A DNA stretch of 64,000 bases from NCBI GenBank assembly GCA_943736015.1, contig OX031069.1:25735235-25799234 (forward strand), written 5' to 3'. This document shows, one piece after another, positions 55,701 to 57,874 of the stretch. The translations under genes and the position numbers were made by a program. This stretch comes from Tridacna crocea (taxonomy: Eukaryota > Mollusca > Bivalvia > Cardiida > Cardiidae). The notes under the pieces were generated by a model. That model saw nothing but the letters and a program-made list of their open reading frames with translations. It was not told where the DNA came from and ran no database searches. Each line of letters starts with the position of its first letter. The first letter of the stretch is position 1.

Positions 55701-57874
55701 TGATTTAAAATAATTATATTTAGAATTTTTCTTTGAAAATTCATTTTAACAATAACAGGCAACTTGTTAACCCATTACCACAGTGACAGGATTCCTACTT
55801 TTGACAACCCTGAGAAAGAACCCTCTAGAAAACATGGTGGGAAAAGGAGAAAAGATGGTAATCAGCATTTTCTCCTTTTCCCACAATGTTTTCTACCCTT
55901 CACAAAACAAATGTCAAATTTTCTGTCACTTTTGTTTTGTTGTCTGCAAATGCTTTTAATTTTGGACAAGCCTAAAATATTGTCATTTGTTAATGAGTTG
56001 ACCCTCTATCACACAATCACAAGATTTAATCAGCTCAGGAATAGACTCTCTGAAAACATCATGAAAAAGTAAAAAATACTGGTCACTAGCATTTTCTCCT
56101 TATCCCATAACGTTTTCAAACCTTTCATACAAAAACCTATTCATTTTGCAATGTTTACTTTGTCCTTTGCCAAAGCTTTCCATCTGGACAAGTTTAGGAT
56201 GCTGTTCAGTGGACAATTTCATTTCTTGTTGTATAGATCATGGTTAAGGTCCATTTATACAGAACGCGAAAGGAACATGGTTTTTCGTCCTGGAATATTT
56301 TAGTCATTTGTAGAGGAACTATTCAAATAGAGTGCGAACGCGAACAAATATTTGTTTGTGCGAACGACCGCTTTCATTGCCTCCACAGCGAATTTTCTGA
56401 GAAGGTCGTGCGGCTTTTTTGCTATCAACCAATCAGCAGGTACTTCCCTTGCATCATTTCCACAAATAGAAACTTGTAAATTAATTGCAAAATGTAGTCA
56501 AATTGCTCCTCAGTCATTCGAAAGTATTACTGGAATTTTGCAGGATGAAAATGTACTTCTTGTACGAGGTGGTGGTACTCTCCAAATTCACTTCTTCTCT
56601 GTGAAATTTTGAGCACTGACACACCTCTTTCTCTTCCTCCGTTGTTTTGCATACAAATACAGTACTATGATCTCCTCCTTGTCTGACTCTACCTGTGCCA
56701 TGATTCAAAATGACCAAATTTTATCTCTCACAGCAAGAAAAAGATGAACCGCTTCGAAAGCCGTCGAAAGTTTTCCGTGTTTGGGTTCCTGCTCTATTTG
56801 AATGGCAAAACTGCTAAAAAATCGTGTTTGCGTTGGTCACATTCAGGTTTGCACCCTGTATAGACGGACCTTTAAAGTGCTTAAATATTCTGAGCCACCT
56901 GATCTTGGATATACACATTTCAAGCTTTTAGTAAGATTATATCCTAGCTTAATCAGTCTTAACATTGCCCAGTTTGCATTACCAAACAACAATATTTTAG
57001 GCTTGTTTAAATCGAAAGCATTTGCTGACGACAAATAAAGGTGACTGAAAACTTTAAATTTGTTTTGTGAAGGGTAGAAAACATTGTGGGAAAAGGAGAA
57101 AATGCTGGTTACCAGTATTTTCTCCTTTTCCCACAATGTTTTCTAAAGACTTCTTTCTCTGGGTCGTCAAAAGTAGGGATTGTGTGGTAATGGGTTAAAA
57201 TGATTAAAAATTATTAAAAAGGCTTTTGAAGTTTAACCCTTTCCCAAACAACAAAGTTTGGTCTCTTCCAAACCGATAGAGTTTGCACACGACAATTTTA
57301 GATTTTGAGAAAATTGCAGAGAGTTCTCAAAAAGGGTAGAAAACACTGTGGGAAAAGGAGAAATTGCTCGTTACGAGCAATTTCTCCTATTCCCACAGTG
57401 TTTTCAAAAGACTTTTACTGCAGACACGTAAAAACCAGGGCTTGTTTGGGAAAGGGTTAAACATATCTATTTTACATTGACTGAGAAACAAGTTCTTCTT
57501 ACAACTTACACTTATCTCTCTTGATTCTGCCATTTGAAGACAATGTAGGAGAATAGAAAACATTGTAGCAAGCACTGTATTAAAACAGAGAAAATGCTGC
57601 TAACCAGCATTTTCTCCTTTTTTAACAATGGTTGCTGCCCTTGTTTTGAGGCACACTTTACATGTCCTCTCCTCCTCTGTAGGCACTTTGAATATATTCT
57701 AAAATTTTGTCTTCTGAGAAAACGGTGAAAAACAATCTAACCTTTTCCTCCCTCAGGCACCACATGTATCATAAGATCAGCTTCAGTATGATTATCAGTA
57801 TCTTCTCCATCGTCGTCATCATCATCATCATCATATACTGATAATTGCTGATACTGTGTCTCATACTCTGCCAT
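22349..57874 (-). CDS. ATG9: Autophagy-related protein 9 (ATG9), complete, 21 coding exons
   Basis: Exons in transcript order: 57742-57874, 54655-54763, 54082-54273, 52248-52383, 51385-51487, 50589-50688, 49375-49424, 48324-48414, 46244-46343, 45399-45439, 44489-44551, 40456-40530, 36929-37038, 35616-35656, 33971-34105, 32487-32666, 31675-31758, 28303-28369, 26637-26722, 24267-24351, 22349-22794. They sum to 2427 nt (808 codons and stop), with matching phases and GT-AG at each junction. ATG9 is the lipid scramblase of Golgi-derived vesicles that seeds the autophagosome membrane. Visible: Y8-Q-Q-L at the place of the vertebrate AP-sorting motif, an acidic run of eight Asp (15-22), HVENLDEFF, membrane segments in exons 3, 4, 9 and 12-13, NYDILF, FNELDHE, IHYMPDHW, SPIITPL, VVGVGDVCSF, MSLMHF, and a Ser/Gly/Pro-rich tail ending near residue 808. 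Human ATG9A has 839 residues. The exons are short, as is usual for bivalves; the introns are full of TPM copies. Confidence 0.95.
22995..23203 (-). mobile_element. tRNA-derived SINE
   Basis: TTTTACATCGATTGAGAAAC at one end and CTACCTCACGACCACAGACTCC (reverse of the head) at the other; the GGACCTTTTGGTTATGAGGC block is well kept. Confidence 0.75.
23210..23428 (+). mobile_element. Degenerate TPM-A copy
   Basis: TTAACTCTCCACCACG left; the left hairpin arm has decayed; GGTAACCAGCATTTTG; right end lost after CCAAAATTTGTCC. Confidence 0.55.
23561..23790 (+). mobile_element. TPM-A copy
   Basis: TTAA both ends; CCCATTACC/GGTAATGAG; centre GGTAACC. Confidence 0.9.
23972..24190 (+). mobile_element. 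TPM-A copy, left end lost
   Basis: Begins inside the left arm (CTCATCTCAAAATC, then CTCTGAGAATG); right GGTAAAGAG-TTAA. It ends 77 bp from ATG9 exon 20. Confidence 0.8.
24267..24351 (-). CDS. ATG9: ATG9 exon 20 (residues 633-660)
   Basis: Phase 0 in, phase 1 out. YNSMVSSITGQSAMLSPS then NISGAPYGQ; Ser-rich tail. Donor GTGAGA. Confidence 0.85.
24573..24783 (+). mobile_element. TPM-A copy, shortened left arm
   Basis: TCTTTACCTCATGATGCC left; GTTGGGAAATGGATACCAGC, so part of one arm is deleted; right AATATTAAAGAG. Confidence 0.65.
24980..25090 (+). mobile_element. Partial TPM-A copy
   Basis: AATACCTCAAAATTTCAAG, AACATTGTGGAGAAAGGAG, TTTTTCCACATTGTCTTC; interrupted at TTAA 25091 by the next copy. 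Confidence 0.5.
25091..25420 (-). mobile_element. TPM-A copy followed by a right-end fragment
   Basis: 25091-25321 has TTAA at both ends (CTCATTAGC/GGTAATGGGG), centre GGTTTCC. 25322-25420 (TTGAGTCACTTTCATTG, GTCTGCAAATCC) is a plus right end and probably the continuation of the partial copy at 24980, so the minus copy may be nested in it. Confidence 0.75.
25506..25734 (-). mobile_element. TPM-A copy
   Basis: TTAA both ends; TCCATTACC/GGTTAAGGA; core CCTTGTGGG/CCCACAAAG, centre GGTTACC. Confidence 0.88.
25735..26097. other. ATG9 intron 18, unassigned
   Basis: Contains a near-inverted pair (CTTTCCAAGACAATTTCCC and AACTATCTTGGAAAG at 25893-25940). No exon fits the ATG9 frame here. Confidence 0.4.
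26098..26246 (+). mobile_element. TPM-A left two-thirds
   Basis: ATTTAGCCCATTATTACG left, core GCGTGGAACCAGC, then CTATCAAAGTAAGAAATC; cut by the copy at TTAA 26247. Confidence 0.55.
26247..26475 (+). mobile_element. TPM-A copy
   Basis: TTAA both ends; CCCTTTACC/GGTAAAAGAG; centre GGTAACC. 26476-26545 looks like the missing right end of the copy at 26098, which would make this one nested. Confidence 0.88.
26637..26722 (-). CDS. ATG9: ATG9 exon 19 (residues 604-632)
   Basis: Acceptor in TATCTGTTGTAG; completes V, then QKDMSSMSAFHSQIG and ends GLG in phase 0 before GTAAAT. This exon makes the phases of exons 18 and 20 agree and continues the KEQ-VQ-(R/K)D block of ATG9. Confidence 0.88.
26826..27043 (-). 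mobile_element. TPM-A copy
   Basis: Left TATACTCTTTACC, right GGTAGAG-TTAA; core ATTGCGGG/CCCTCAAT, centre GGTTACC. Confidence 0.8.
27274..27503 (+). mobile_element. TPM-A copy
   Basis: TTGA left, TTAA right; CCCATTACC/GGTAATGAG; centre GGTAACC. Confidence 0.9.
27693..27835 (+). mobile_element. Short rearranged TPM-A
   Basis: CATACAATCCTGACC left, AAACATTGTGGGAGAGATG core, then a right half in which the end (GTCTGGATTGTGTTC) is of the ACACAATCC type too: both outer parts are the same end, inverted. Confidence 0.5.
27838..28271 (-). mobile_element. Old TPM-A copy interrupted by a younger one
   Basis: First part 27838-27915 (CTCTTTACCAAC, GAAAGCATCTGCAGACAAA), second part 28145-28271 (AAGTTAAAATGATG, GATAAAGCAGGAAATATTG, ending AATGTAAAAGG-TTAG). 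Confidence 0.7.
27916..28144 (+). mobile_element. TPM-A copy nested in an older copy
   Basis: TTAA both ends; CCCTTTACC/GGTAAAGGG; perfect core, centre GGTAACC. Inserted at a TTAA in GACAAATTAA of the older element. Confidence 0.92.
28303..28369 (-). CDS. ATG9: ATG9 exon 18 (residues 582-603)
   Basis: LTNPEWKPPENCSLFLNEIK then EQ; phase 0 in, phase 1 out; donor GTAGTA. Matches the TNPxWxPP block after SLMHF in ATG9 proteins. Confidence 0.93.
28652..30111 (+). mobile_element. HINE/pearl-like element H1 with tandem array
   Basis: Starts AACAAGAGGGCTATGATGGCC; subterminal CGCTCTATTGGC is the inverse of GCCAGTGGAGC near the end. It ends with the hairpin CTGGCCTTTGGCCAG and GTGGAGCTAA. The body is about six loose copies of a unit of roughly 155-175 bp marked by ACTTGTGACCC and CCAAATTTGG. 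A GGACGTACACACGACGGAC run precedes the hairpin. No ORF of interest. Confidence 0.75.
30112..30527. other. ATG9 intron 17 segment
   Basis: A weak TPM-A left-end trace (AATTTTTAGACTTGCCC) at 30212-30300; otherwise nothing recognised. Confidence 0.4.
30528..30755 (+). mobile_element. TPM-B copy
   Basis: TTAA both ends; TCCTTTACCC/GAGTAAAGGG; core GCAAAAGGTGAAATT with TCTCGTCACAAGCAA centre. Confidence 0.88.
31000..31206 (+). mobile_element. TPM-A copy
   Basis: TTAA both ends; CCCATTACC/GGTAATGAG; centre GGTAACC; 20 bp missing from the right arm after TTTTCTAACC. Confidence 0.9.
31478..31655 (-). repeat. R1 repeat
   Basis: AACTAGAGCTGTCACTAATG, GACAGAAACAGGCAATTAC, GACAGACACACACACGG, then the hairpin-like CCCCTGAAAACATTTG/TTTTGCGGGGG. 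Lies 20 bp from ATG9 exon 17. Confidence 0.65.
31675..31758 (-). CDS. ATG9: ATG9 exon 17 (residues 554-581)
   Basis: WTKEESTKASMAEQGEDGKV then EMSLMHFH; phase 0 on both sides; donor GTAAGT. Confidence 0.93.
31886..31945 (-). pseudogene. Possible duplicate or cryptic ATG9 exon
   Basis: Open 60-nt segment ETTKANMVEYREAFQENYPR between TTAAAG and GTAAGT. Its start resembles exon 17 (KEESTKASMAEQ versus KETTKANMVEYR). It is phase 0, so inclusion would add 20 residues in frame. A TPM-A copy sits on the TTAA right at its 5' edge. Duplicate exon, alternative exon or broken relic cannot be told apart from sequence. Confidence 0.45.
31948..32150 (-). mobile_element. TPM-A copy at the edge of an exon-like segment
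   Basis: TTAACTTATTACC at the left (31948-31951); centre GGTTACC; the outer end is lost after CAGAGTCGTCAAA. Confidence 0.85.
32151..32482 (-). mobile_element. Two TPM-A remnants next to ATG9 exon 16 donor
   Basis: 32151-32372: CAATGCATCTGC, GGGTGGAAAACATCGTGAG, right GGTAAAGGG. 32373-32482: half core, right end TTTGGAAAAGGA-TTAA. The TTAA (32478-32481) is 5 bp past the donor GT of exon 16. Confidence 0.55.
32487..32666 (-). CDS. ATG9: ATG9 exon 16 (residues 494-553)
   Basis: VYLVEELLSPIITPLMLIFK through VVGVGDVCSFAEMDVKKHGN then PQ; phase 0 both sides; donor GTATGT. Among the most conserved ATG9 blocks. Confidence 0.96.
32667..33167. other. ATG9 intron 15 segment
   Basis: AT-rich, no repeat family recognised; a weak TPM trace near 33050-33130 (TTTTTGAAAACATCATAGC). 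Confidence 0.4.
33168..33398 (+). mobile_element. TPM-A copy with flipped centre
   Basis: TTAACACTTTACAACAC left, centre GGTTACC, right end decayed (TTGTCACTCTGTTTTAC). Confidence 0.75.
33492..33766 (-). mobile_element. TPM-A copy with duplicated right arm
   Basis: CTTTCACCAACCAGC left; the arm CAGCATTTTCTSCTTTT-CACAATGTTTTC occurs twice; right GGTAAAAAGG. Confidence 0.75.
33971..34105 (-). CDS. ATG9: ATG9 exon 15 (residues 449-493)
   Basis: HAVYCPEVLMRNILSQIHYM, PDHWVGNAHTSKVRDEFGLL, FQYKA; phase 0 both sides. IHYMPDHW and the NAH-RDEF-LFQYKA block are ATG9 signatures. Confidence 0.96.
34190..34394 (-). mobile_element. TPM-A copy, left end lost
   Basis: Begins ATTGATCCAGATTGAAAGC; core GGGAAACGGAG with minor mismatches; right GGTAAAGGG-TTAA. 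Confidence 0.8.
34618..34809 (+). mobile_element. TPM-A copy with deletions
   Basis: TTAACCCTTTACCAAAC left; right core arm shortened (CAGCATATCC); right CATTTGCTACAGA without TTAA. Confidence 0.7.
34888..34985. repeat. Relative of the CAGTCTGATCTT palindrome
   Basis: GACAGTGTAGATTAAAGG left, GTGCAGTCTGATCTTGG right; AAAGGTCAGTGAG beyond it matches the inverse flank at 9250. Confidence 0.6.
35009..35072 (-). mobile_element. TPM-A left end, cut by R2
   Basis: TTAAACCTTTACCAAAC then AGAAAGCATTTGAAGGCGAC; breaks where R2 begins. Confidence 0.55.
35074..35405 (+). repeat. R2 repeat
   Basis: CTAGAGCTATCACTAAACATG, CAGCTCCTTGTC, ACAGGTCTTTGTCACAGAA, then ATGGACAGACAGCCATGGTG and a CCCTCCACTTCATGGGAGGG hairpin. 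A second copy is at 47325. Confidence 0.65.
35616..35656 (-). CDS. ATG9: ATG9 exon 14 (residues 435-448)
   Basis: GVVVTCCKVLIPDE; phase 1 in, phase 0 out; 41 nt. Matches GVTVTVCRSFIPDQ of ATG9A. Confidence 0.93.
35690..35903 (-). mobile_element. TPM-A copy
   Basis: AACTCTTTACCAAAC left, right GGGAAAGGG-TTAA with the CAGGG-TCGT part deleted; centre GGTTACC. Confidence 0.82.
36190..36406 (+). mobile_element. TPM-B copy
   Basis: TTAACCCTTTACCCCATAAGG left, GAGTATCTATGGAGTAAAGG right; core TTGCTCCTCATGAGCAA; the right side is missing about 12 bp. Confidence 0.88.
36640..36895 (-). mobile_element. TPM-A copy with inserted duplicate flank
   Basis: TTAA both ends; GTCTTTACC/GGTAAAGGG; AAAACTGATTTTTTGG-like segment doubled before the core; centre GGTTACC. 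34 bp from ATG9 exon 13. Confidence 0.85.
36929..37038 (-). CDS. ATG9: ATG9 exon 13 (residues 398-434)
   Basis: KNIAFFAGSILAVLVVLTVR and DEDVINVEHVLTIMTVA; a membrane segment followed by the DEDVxxVEHVLT block; acceptor ATTCCAG, donor GTAGGT. Confidence 0.95.
37138..39515 (+). mobile_element. HINE-like element H4, split by H2
   Basis: Starts AACAAGAGCCGTTAGAGACG. The body repeats a unit of about 160-190 bp marked by AATATAACCATGAAGTTT. It resumes after H2 at 39323 and ends with the hairpin CTGGCCTCCGGCCAG, then TGGAGCTAA, after GGACGGACGTACGCACAC-type runs. Confidence 0.65.
38203..39322 (+). mobile_element. HINE-like element H2 with 155-bp array
   Basis: Starts AACTAGAAGGCCCTGAAGGG; subterminal CGCTCTACTGGC inverts to GCCAGTAGAGC at the end (hairpin CTGGCTGAAAGCCAG). 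Six units begin with ATGGCTACTTTT at 38322, 38476, 38631, 38786, 38941 and 39096. Inserted in H4. Confidence 0.78.
39517..39737 (-). repeat. R1 repeat
   Basis: AACAAGAGCTGTCACTGAATG, GACAGAAACAGGCAGTTAC, GACAGACAGGCTGATTCC, ending in a CCCCCAAAAACATTCG/ATCGCGGGG hairpin. It abuts the H4 end. Confidence 0.65.
39770..39850 (-). repeat. tRNA-like remnant
   Basis: Reverse strand contains GGTTTGAATCCCAACTTGG, a B-box-like stretch; no tRNA cloverleaf could be completed. Confidence 0.35.
39930..40217 (+). mobile_element. TPM-A copy with doubled left part
   Basis: AGCCCTTTCCCACACAATGC left; ACTTTTGAAAACACTATCGG and ACTTATGAAAACATCGTGGG are tandem left arms; centre GGGAACC; right GGTAAAGGA-TTGA. Confidence 0.75.
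40456..40530 (-). CDS. ATG9: ATG9 exon 12 (residues 373-397)
   Basis: LNRGYKAADAYLKIFMSPLL then AIIA; phase 2 both sides; donor GTATGT. Start of the fourth membrane region. Confidence 0.93.
40620..40845 (+). mobile_element. TPM-A copy
   Basis: TTAA both ends; ACCTATACC/GGTAAAGAG; core centre TTAAAACC disturbed. Confidence 0.8.
40848..41047 (-). mobile_element. Degenerate TPM-A copy
   Basis: TAGTTACCAAACAACAG left; core GGTTACTAGC; ends GTGTCGTTAAGAC where the next copy begins. Confidence 0.6.
41047..43745 (+). mobile_element. TPM-A copy split by element H3
   Basis: Left part 41047-41180 (CTTTACCACACAATCCC to CTACCCTATCAAGG), right part 43655-43745 (AAATCATTAGATAATAG, GTCTGAAATTTTG, GGTAAAGGG-TTAA). 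Fits a single TPM-A copy once H3 is ignored. Confidence 0.78.
41181..43654 (+). mobile_element. HINE/pearl-like element H3 with 145-bp tandem array
   Basis: Starts ACAAGAGGGCCATGATGGCC; subterminal GCTCACCTGAG inverts to CTCAGGTGAGC at the end. About 15 units of 145 bp fill 41400-43550, each with GTGACCTAGTTTTTGACCCC and CATGAGTATC. A GACGGACGACGCACGACGG run and the hairpin GAGCACTTCGTGCTC precede GTGAGCTAA. Confidence 0.82.
43865..43945 (+). repeat. tRNA-like SINE head remnant
   Basis: TTGGCCCAATGGTTCAGAC then AGTCCTAGTTTGATCTTCCC, spaced like A and B boxes. No tail recognised. Confidence 0.35.
44040..44263 (-). mobile_element. TPM-A copy with shortened left arm
   Basis: TTGA left, TTAA right; CTCTTTCCC/GGTAATGGG; AATATGGGAAAAGG lacks the CATTGT part; centre GGTTACC. 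Confidence 0.82.
44489..44551 (-). CDS. ATG9: ATG9 exon 11 (residues 352-372)
   Basis: W-SNYGRLYLRHFNELDHEFDA-R across the junctions; phase 2 both sides. Matches YGRCYLRHFNELEHEL. Confidence 0.95.
44692..44921 (-). mobile_element. TPM-A copy
   Basis: Left TATAACTCATTACC, right GGTAATGGG-TTAA; centre GGATACC. Confidence 0.88.
44942..45172 (+). mobile_element. TPM-A copy
   Basis: TTAA both ends; left TTGTTTAGCACAC, right GTGATACAGAG; core CATCGTAGG/CCCACCATG, centre GGTAATC. Confidence 0.75.
45190..45300 (-). mobile_element. TPM-A right-half fragment
   Basis: AGTTACCAACATTTTCTCC, CCACAATGTTTTCAAAAG, GGATTGTTTGATAAGG. Confidence 0.5.
45399..45439 (-). CDS. ATG9: ATG9 exon 10 (residues 339-351)
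   Basis: LVKRQPAFLGSRR plus two bases of W; phase 0 in, phase 2 out; 41 nt. Matches VLKREPGALGARCW of ATG9A. Confidence 0.93.
45484..45712 (+). mobile_element. TPM-A copy
   Basis: TTAA both ends; CCCATTACC/GGTAATGAG; centre GGTAACC; right arm GTCCTTTTCTAAC. Confidence 0.9.
45841..46025 (-). mobile_element. TPM-A copy, left end lost
   Basis: Begins at GCAGTTTGCAGATGAC; centre GGTAACC (flipped); right GGTAAAGGG-TTAA. Confidence 0.75.
46130..46186. repeat. CAGTCTGATCTT palindrome
   Basis: TAAGATCAGACTGC and GCAGTCTGATCTTA around TTTCTAA-type spacer, then CCTACACTGTCTGC. Confidence 0.7.
46244..46343 (-). CDS. ATG9: ATG9 exon 9 (residues 305-338)
   Basis: KLSRQILWLGLANLVLFPLI then FLWQILYSFFRYAE; a membrane segment; phase 2 in, phase 0 out. 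Matches RLSNRILWIGIANFLLCPLI. Confidence 0.96.
46401..46627 (+). mobile_element. TPM-A copy
   Basis: TTAA both ends; CCCTTTACC/GGTAAAGAG; core CACTGTGGG/CCCACAATG, centre GGTAACC. Confidence 0.92.
46785..47020 (+). mobile_element. TPM-A copy sharing its TTAA with a TPM-B copy
   Basis: TTAACTCTTTACCTCTTTACC left (end partly doubled), GGTAAAGAA-TTAA right; core with CATTGCAGG/CCCAGACTG. Confidence 0.88.
47017..47245 (+). mobile_element. TPM-B copy
   Basis: TTAACCCTTCACCCCGTAAGG left, GGAGTAAAGGG-TTAA right; core TTGCTCGTCACCAGCAA. Confidence 0.9.
47325..47800 (+). repeat. R2 repeat
   Basis: CTAGAGCTATTACTAAATG, ACAGGTCTTTGTCACAGAA, later GAACCCTGTGTGTAAATTTG, GGACAGACTGACACACAG and a CACCCCCGCCCCCCC tract near the end. 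Longer than the copy at 35074 because of an insert at about 47415-47560. Confidence 0.6.
48043..48105. repeat. Weak CAGTCTGATCTT palindrome
   Basis: TAGATCATAGATCAGACTTC pairs with the right part ending ATCTGATCTTGATCTATAC. Confidence 0.6.
48125..48232. repeat. Minisatellite, about 23-bp unit
   Basis: Four loose units of AAAGTTGACAACTACATGTA. GTTGACAAC is itself a short palindrome. Confidence 0.75.
48324..48414 (-). CDS. ATG9: ATG9 exon 8 (residues 275-304)
   Basis: W-GPWSAFENKWRLKDEYKDKS-YHRRKQLSE; phase 1 in, phase 2 out; donor GTAAGT. Matches WGPGSLFLNEWSLKAEYKR. Confidence 0.95.
48448..48668 (+). mobile_element. TPM-A copy with GGGG/CCCC paired core
   Basis: Left CGTTTTACAAAGC, right GGTAAAGAC-TTAA; AAGGGGAAAATGC pairs with GCATTTTCCCCTT. 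Confidence 0.8.
48682..48976 (+). mobile_element. Composite of TPM-A pieces
   Basis: 48682-48820 is a minus left half (TTAACCCTTTATGG, GAAGCATTTTCATAG). 48822-48976 is a plus copy lacking its left end (CACTTTTGACGCC) and ending GGTACGGAG. Confidence 0.6.
48976..49174 (+). mobile_element. TPM-A copy, left end lost
   Basis: Begins ATGACCCTGAGGATGAAGCC; centre GGTAACC; right GGTAAAAGG-TTAA. Confidence 0.8.
49375..49424 (-). CDS. ATG9: ATG9 exon 7 (residues 258-274)
   Basis: Y-VFLTTGLKYNMDFLLY; 50 nt; phase 2 in, phase 1 out. Matches VFFTRGLKYNFELILF. Confidence 0.94.
49478..49542. repeat. 65-bp near-perfect palindrome
   Basis: GTAAGTGCAAGACTATTG at the left and CAATAGTCTTGCACTTAC at the right; centre GCATATACATTGTATATGC. 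Confidence 0.9.
49607..49807 (+). mobile_element. TPM-A copy lacking most of left arm
   Basis: TTAA both ends; CTCTTTACC/GGTACGGAG; AACTATCCAATAATCAGC replaces the first hairpin arm. Confidence 0.75.
49928..50157 (+). mobile_element. TPM-A copy
   Basis: ATTCAACTCCTCACCACAC left, right GGTAAAGAGATCAG; core loosened. Confidence 0.7.
50426..50468. repeat. Short CAGTCTGATC palindrome
   Basis: GGATCAGACTACATATC and AAAGTCTGATCTTGC, a shortened relative of the 9270 palindrome. Confidence 0.5.
50589..50688 (-). CDS. ATG9: ATG9 exon 6 (residues 225-257)
   Basis: D-IYHRIVRFKNYTVAMVNKS-VLPLRLNLPFLGE; acceptor after a T-rich tract; donor GTAAGT. Matches IYHRILRFQNYMVALVNKS. Confidence 0.95.
50689..51164. 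other. ATG9 intron 5, unique-looking
   Basis: A 17-A tract at 50691-50708; the rest is AT-rich without recognised repeats. Confidence 0.4.
51165..51362 (-). mobile_element. TPM-A copy, left end lost
   Basis: AAGATTTGTCCAGATTG start, core GGAAAACGACAAAATGC, ends ATTGTGTGGTAAAATG; 22 bp from the exon 5 donor. Confidence 0.7.
51385..51487 (-). CDS. ATG9: ATG9 exon 5 (residues 191-224)
   Basis: TDLPNMTWHEVQAKLLEVQK, EQQMCIHKKDLTQL; phase 0 in, phase 1 out; donor GTAGGA. Matches TWQEVQARIVQTQKEHQICIHK. Confidence 0.95.
51528..51724 (+). mobile_element. TPM-A copy
   Basis: TAATTAATCTCCTATTATAC left, right ATGGTAAAAAAG-TTAA; core weakly paired. Confidence 0.6.
51721..51904 (-). mobile_element. 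TPM-A copy sharing TTAA with its neighbour
   Basis: TTAACCCTTTTCC left, GGTAAAGAG-TTAA right; centre GGTAATC; about 40 bp missing from the left arm. Confidence 0.75.
51905..52247. other. ATG9 intron 4 segment
   Basis: A TPM-B-like remnant (CTTCTCCTTTTGCCACAATG) at 51990-52025 beside a 15-A tract; then nothing recognised up to exon 4. Confidence 0.4.
52248..52383 (-). CDS. ATG9: ATG9 exon 4 (residues 145-190)
   Basis: S-FGFWIILCLTIASAFWVLRL-MKVIYNIFQYYEIRSF-YVTALKITA; membrane segment two; phase 2 in, phase 0 out. Matches KFIYNICCYWEIHSFYLHAL. Confidence 0.95.
52552..52779 (-). mobile_element. TPM-A copy with paired ATGGTGG/CCACCAT core
   Basis: TTAA both ends; CCCTTTCCC/GGGAAAGGG; CATGGTGG pairs with CCACCATG; centre GGTTACC. 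Confidence 0.9.
52826..52919 (-). mobile_element. TPM-A left third
   Basis: CAACTCCTTACCAAAC to ATGATGATATCTGTC; stops exactly at the TTAA of the next copy. Confidence 0.6.
52920..53149 (-). mobile_element. TPM-A copy
   Basis: TTAA both ends; CTCATTACC/GGTAGTGGG; core slightly disturbed at CAAATTTACC. Confidence 0.88.
53146..53361 (-). mobile_element. TPM-A copy with truncated loop
   Basis: Shares TTAA with the previous copy; ATCTTTACC/GGTAAAGGG; the centre GGTTACC is deleted, leaving GAGAAGAGCATTTTG. Confidence 0.8.
53362..53495 (-). mobile_element. TPM-A right two-thirds
   Basis: AGGATAGAAAACAATTTGG, centre GGTTACC, ends ATTATGTGGTATTGGG. Confidence 0.6.
53496..53837. other. ATG9 intron 3 segment
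   Basis: No repeat family or exon recognised. Confidence 0.35.
53838..54050 (-). mobile_element. Degenerate TPM-A copy
   Basis: GTACACTCTTGACCAAAC left, core GCAGGAAAAGGAGATAATACC, right GGTAAAGGGTTTT; 32 bp from exon 3. Confidence 0.65.
54082..54273 (-). CDS. ATG9: ATG9 exon 3 (residues 81-144)
   Basis: QFVFVIVFSTFLSKCVNYDI then LF; first membrane segment and the luminal loop with NKT (116-118) and NET (124-126) sequons; phase 2 both sides. Matches FLFVVAFTTFLVSCVDYDILF. Confidence 0.95.
54418..54643 (+). mobile_element. TPM-A copy touching the exon 2 donor
   Basis: TTAACCCTTTACC left; centre GGTAACC; right side breaks off at AAAATTTTGTCGTTTA, about 10 bp from the donor GT at 54654-54653, so its last bases have been lost or replaced. 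Confidence 0.85.
54655..54763 (-). CDS. ATG9: ATG9 exon 2 (residues 45-80)
   Basis: ARWNHVENLDEFFTRVYQYH, QRQGFVCMVLEDVLQL; phase 1 in, phase 2 out. Matches HHIENLDLFFSRVYNLH. Confidence 0.95.
54792..54983. mobile_element. 192-bp foldback with TIRs
   Basis: CAGAGCTCCAG and CTGGAGCTCTG ends, flanked by GTATTC on both sides (54786-54791, 54984-54989). Inner palindrome GGGTACTCATTAGAATCG/CGATTCTAATGAGTACCC at 54876-54917. Confidence 0.82.
55142..55683. mobile_element. 542-bp element, TTAA-AGGTGG...CCACCT-TTAA
   Basis: TTAA at 55138-55141 and 55684-55687; TIR AGGTGG/CCACCT. The same sequence starts again at 63714. TTAA targets with AGG-type ends are seen in Kolobok-like elements; assignment tentative. 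Confidence 0.7.
55767..56000 (+). mobile_element. TPM-A copy
   Basis: TTAACCCATTACCACAG left with a small insert before GATTCC; right TTGTTAATGAG-TTGA; core ACATGGTGGG/CCCACAATG. Confidence 0.82.
55997..56205 (+). mobile_element. Degenerate TPM-A copy
   Basis: TTGACCCTCTATCACAC shares its flank with the previous copy; centre GGTCACTAGC; right end lost. Confidence 0.6.
56247..56871. mobile_element. 625-bp element with TTA flanks
   Basis: AGGTCCATTTATACAG and CTGTATAGACGGACCT ends; TTA at 56244-56246 and 56872-56874. A 3-bp TTA/TWA target suits PIF/Harbinger-type elements; it encodes nothing recognisable. Confidence 0.72.
56976..57197 (-). mobile_element. TPM-A copy
   Basis: GCATTACCAAACAAC left (TTAA lost), right GGTAATGGG-TTAA; centre GGTTACC. 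Confidence 0.88.
57232..57460 (-). mobile_element. TPM-A copy, AAATTGCT core subtype
   Basis: TTAA both ends; CCCTTTCCC/GGGAAAGGG; core CACTGTGGG/CCCACAGTG, centre GCTCGTTACGAGC. Confidence 0.92.
57461..57532 (-). mobile_element. SINE tail fragment
   Basis: TTTTACATTGACTGAGAAAC and CTCTCTTGATTCTGCC match the tail side of the SINE at 22995. It begins at the TTAA end of the TPM-A copy. Confidence 0.6.
57533..57725 (+). mobile_element. Degenerate TPM-A copy near ATG9 exon 1 donor
   Basis: GAAAACATTGTAGCAAGC, AAATGCTGCTAACCAGCATT, AAAATTTTGTCTTCTGAG; 16 bp from the exon 1 donor. Confidence 0.55.
57742..57874 (-). CDS. ATG9: ATG9 exon 1 (residues 1-44)
   Basis: Starts ATG at 57874: MAEYETQYQQLSVY, eight Asp, GEDTDNHTEADLMIHVVPEG, GK. 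Ends phase 1 before GTTAGA. An upstream ATG (57925-57923) opens a 13-codon frame that stops before the start codon. MAEYETQYQQL aligns with MAQFDTEYQRL of ATG9A, which supports this start. Confidence 0.93.

Noticed and set aside
56240..56612. Overlapping plus-strand ORFs of 79 and 86 residues
   Set aside because: They lie inside the TTA-flanked 625-bp element and show no domain or splice pattern.
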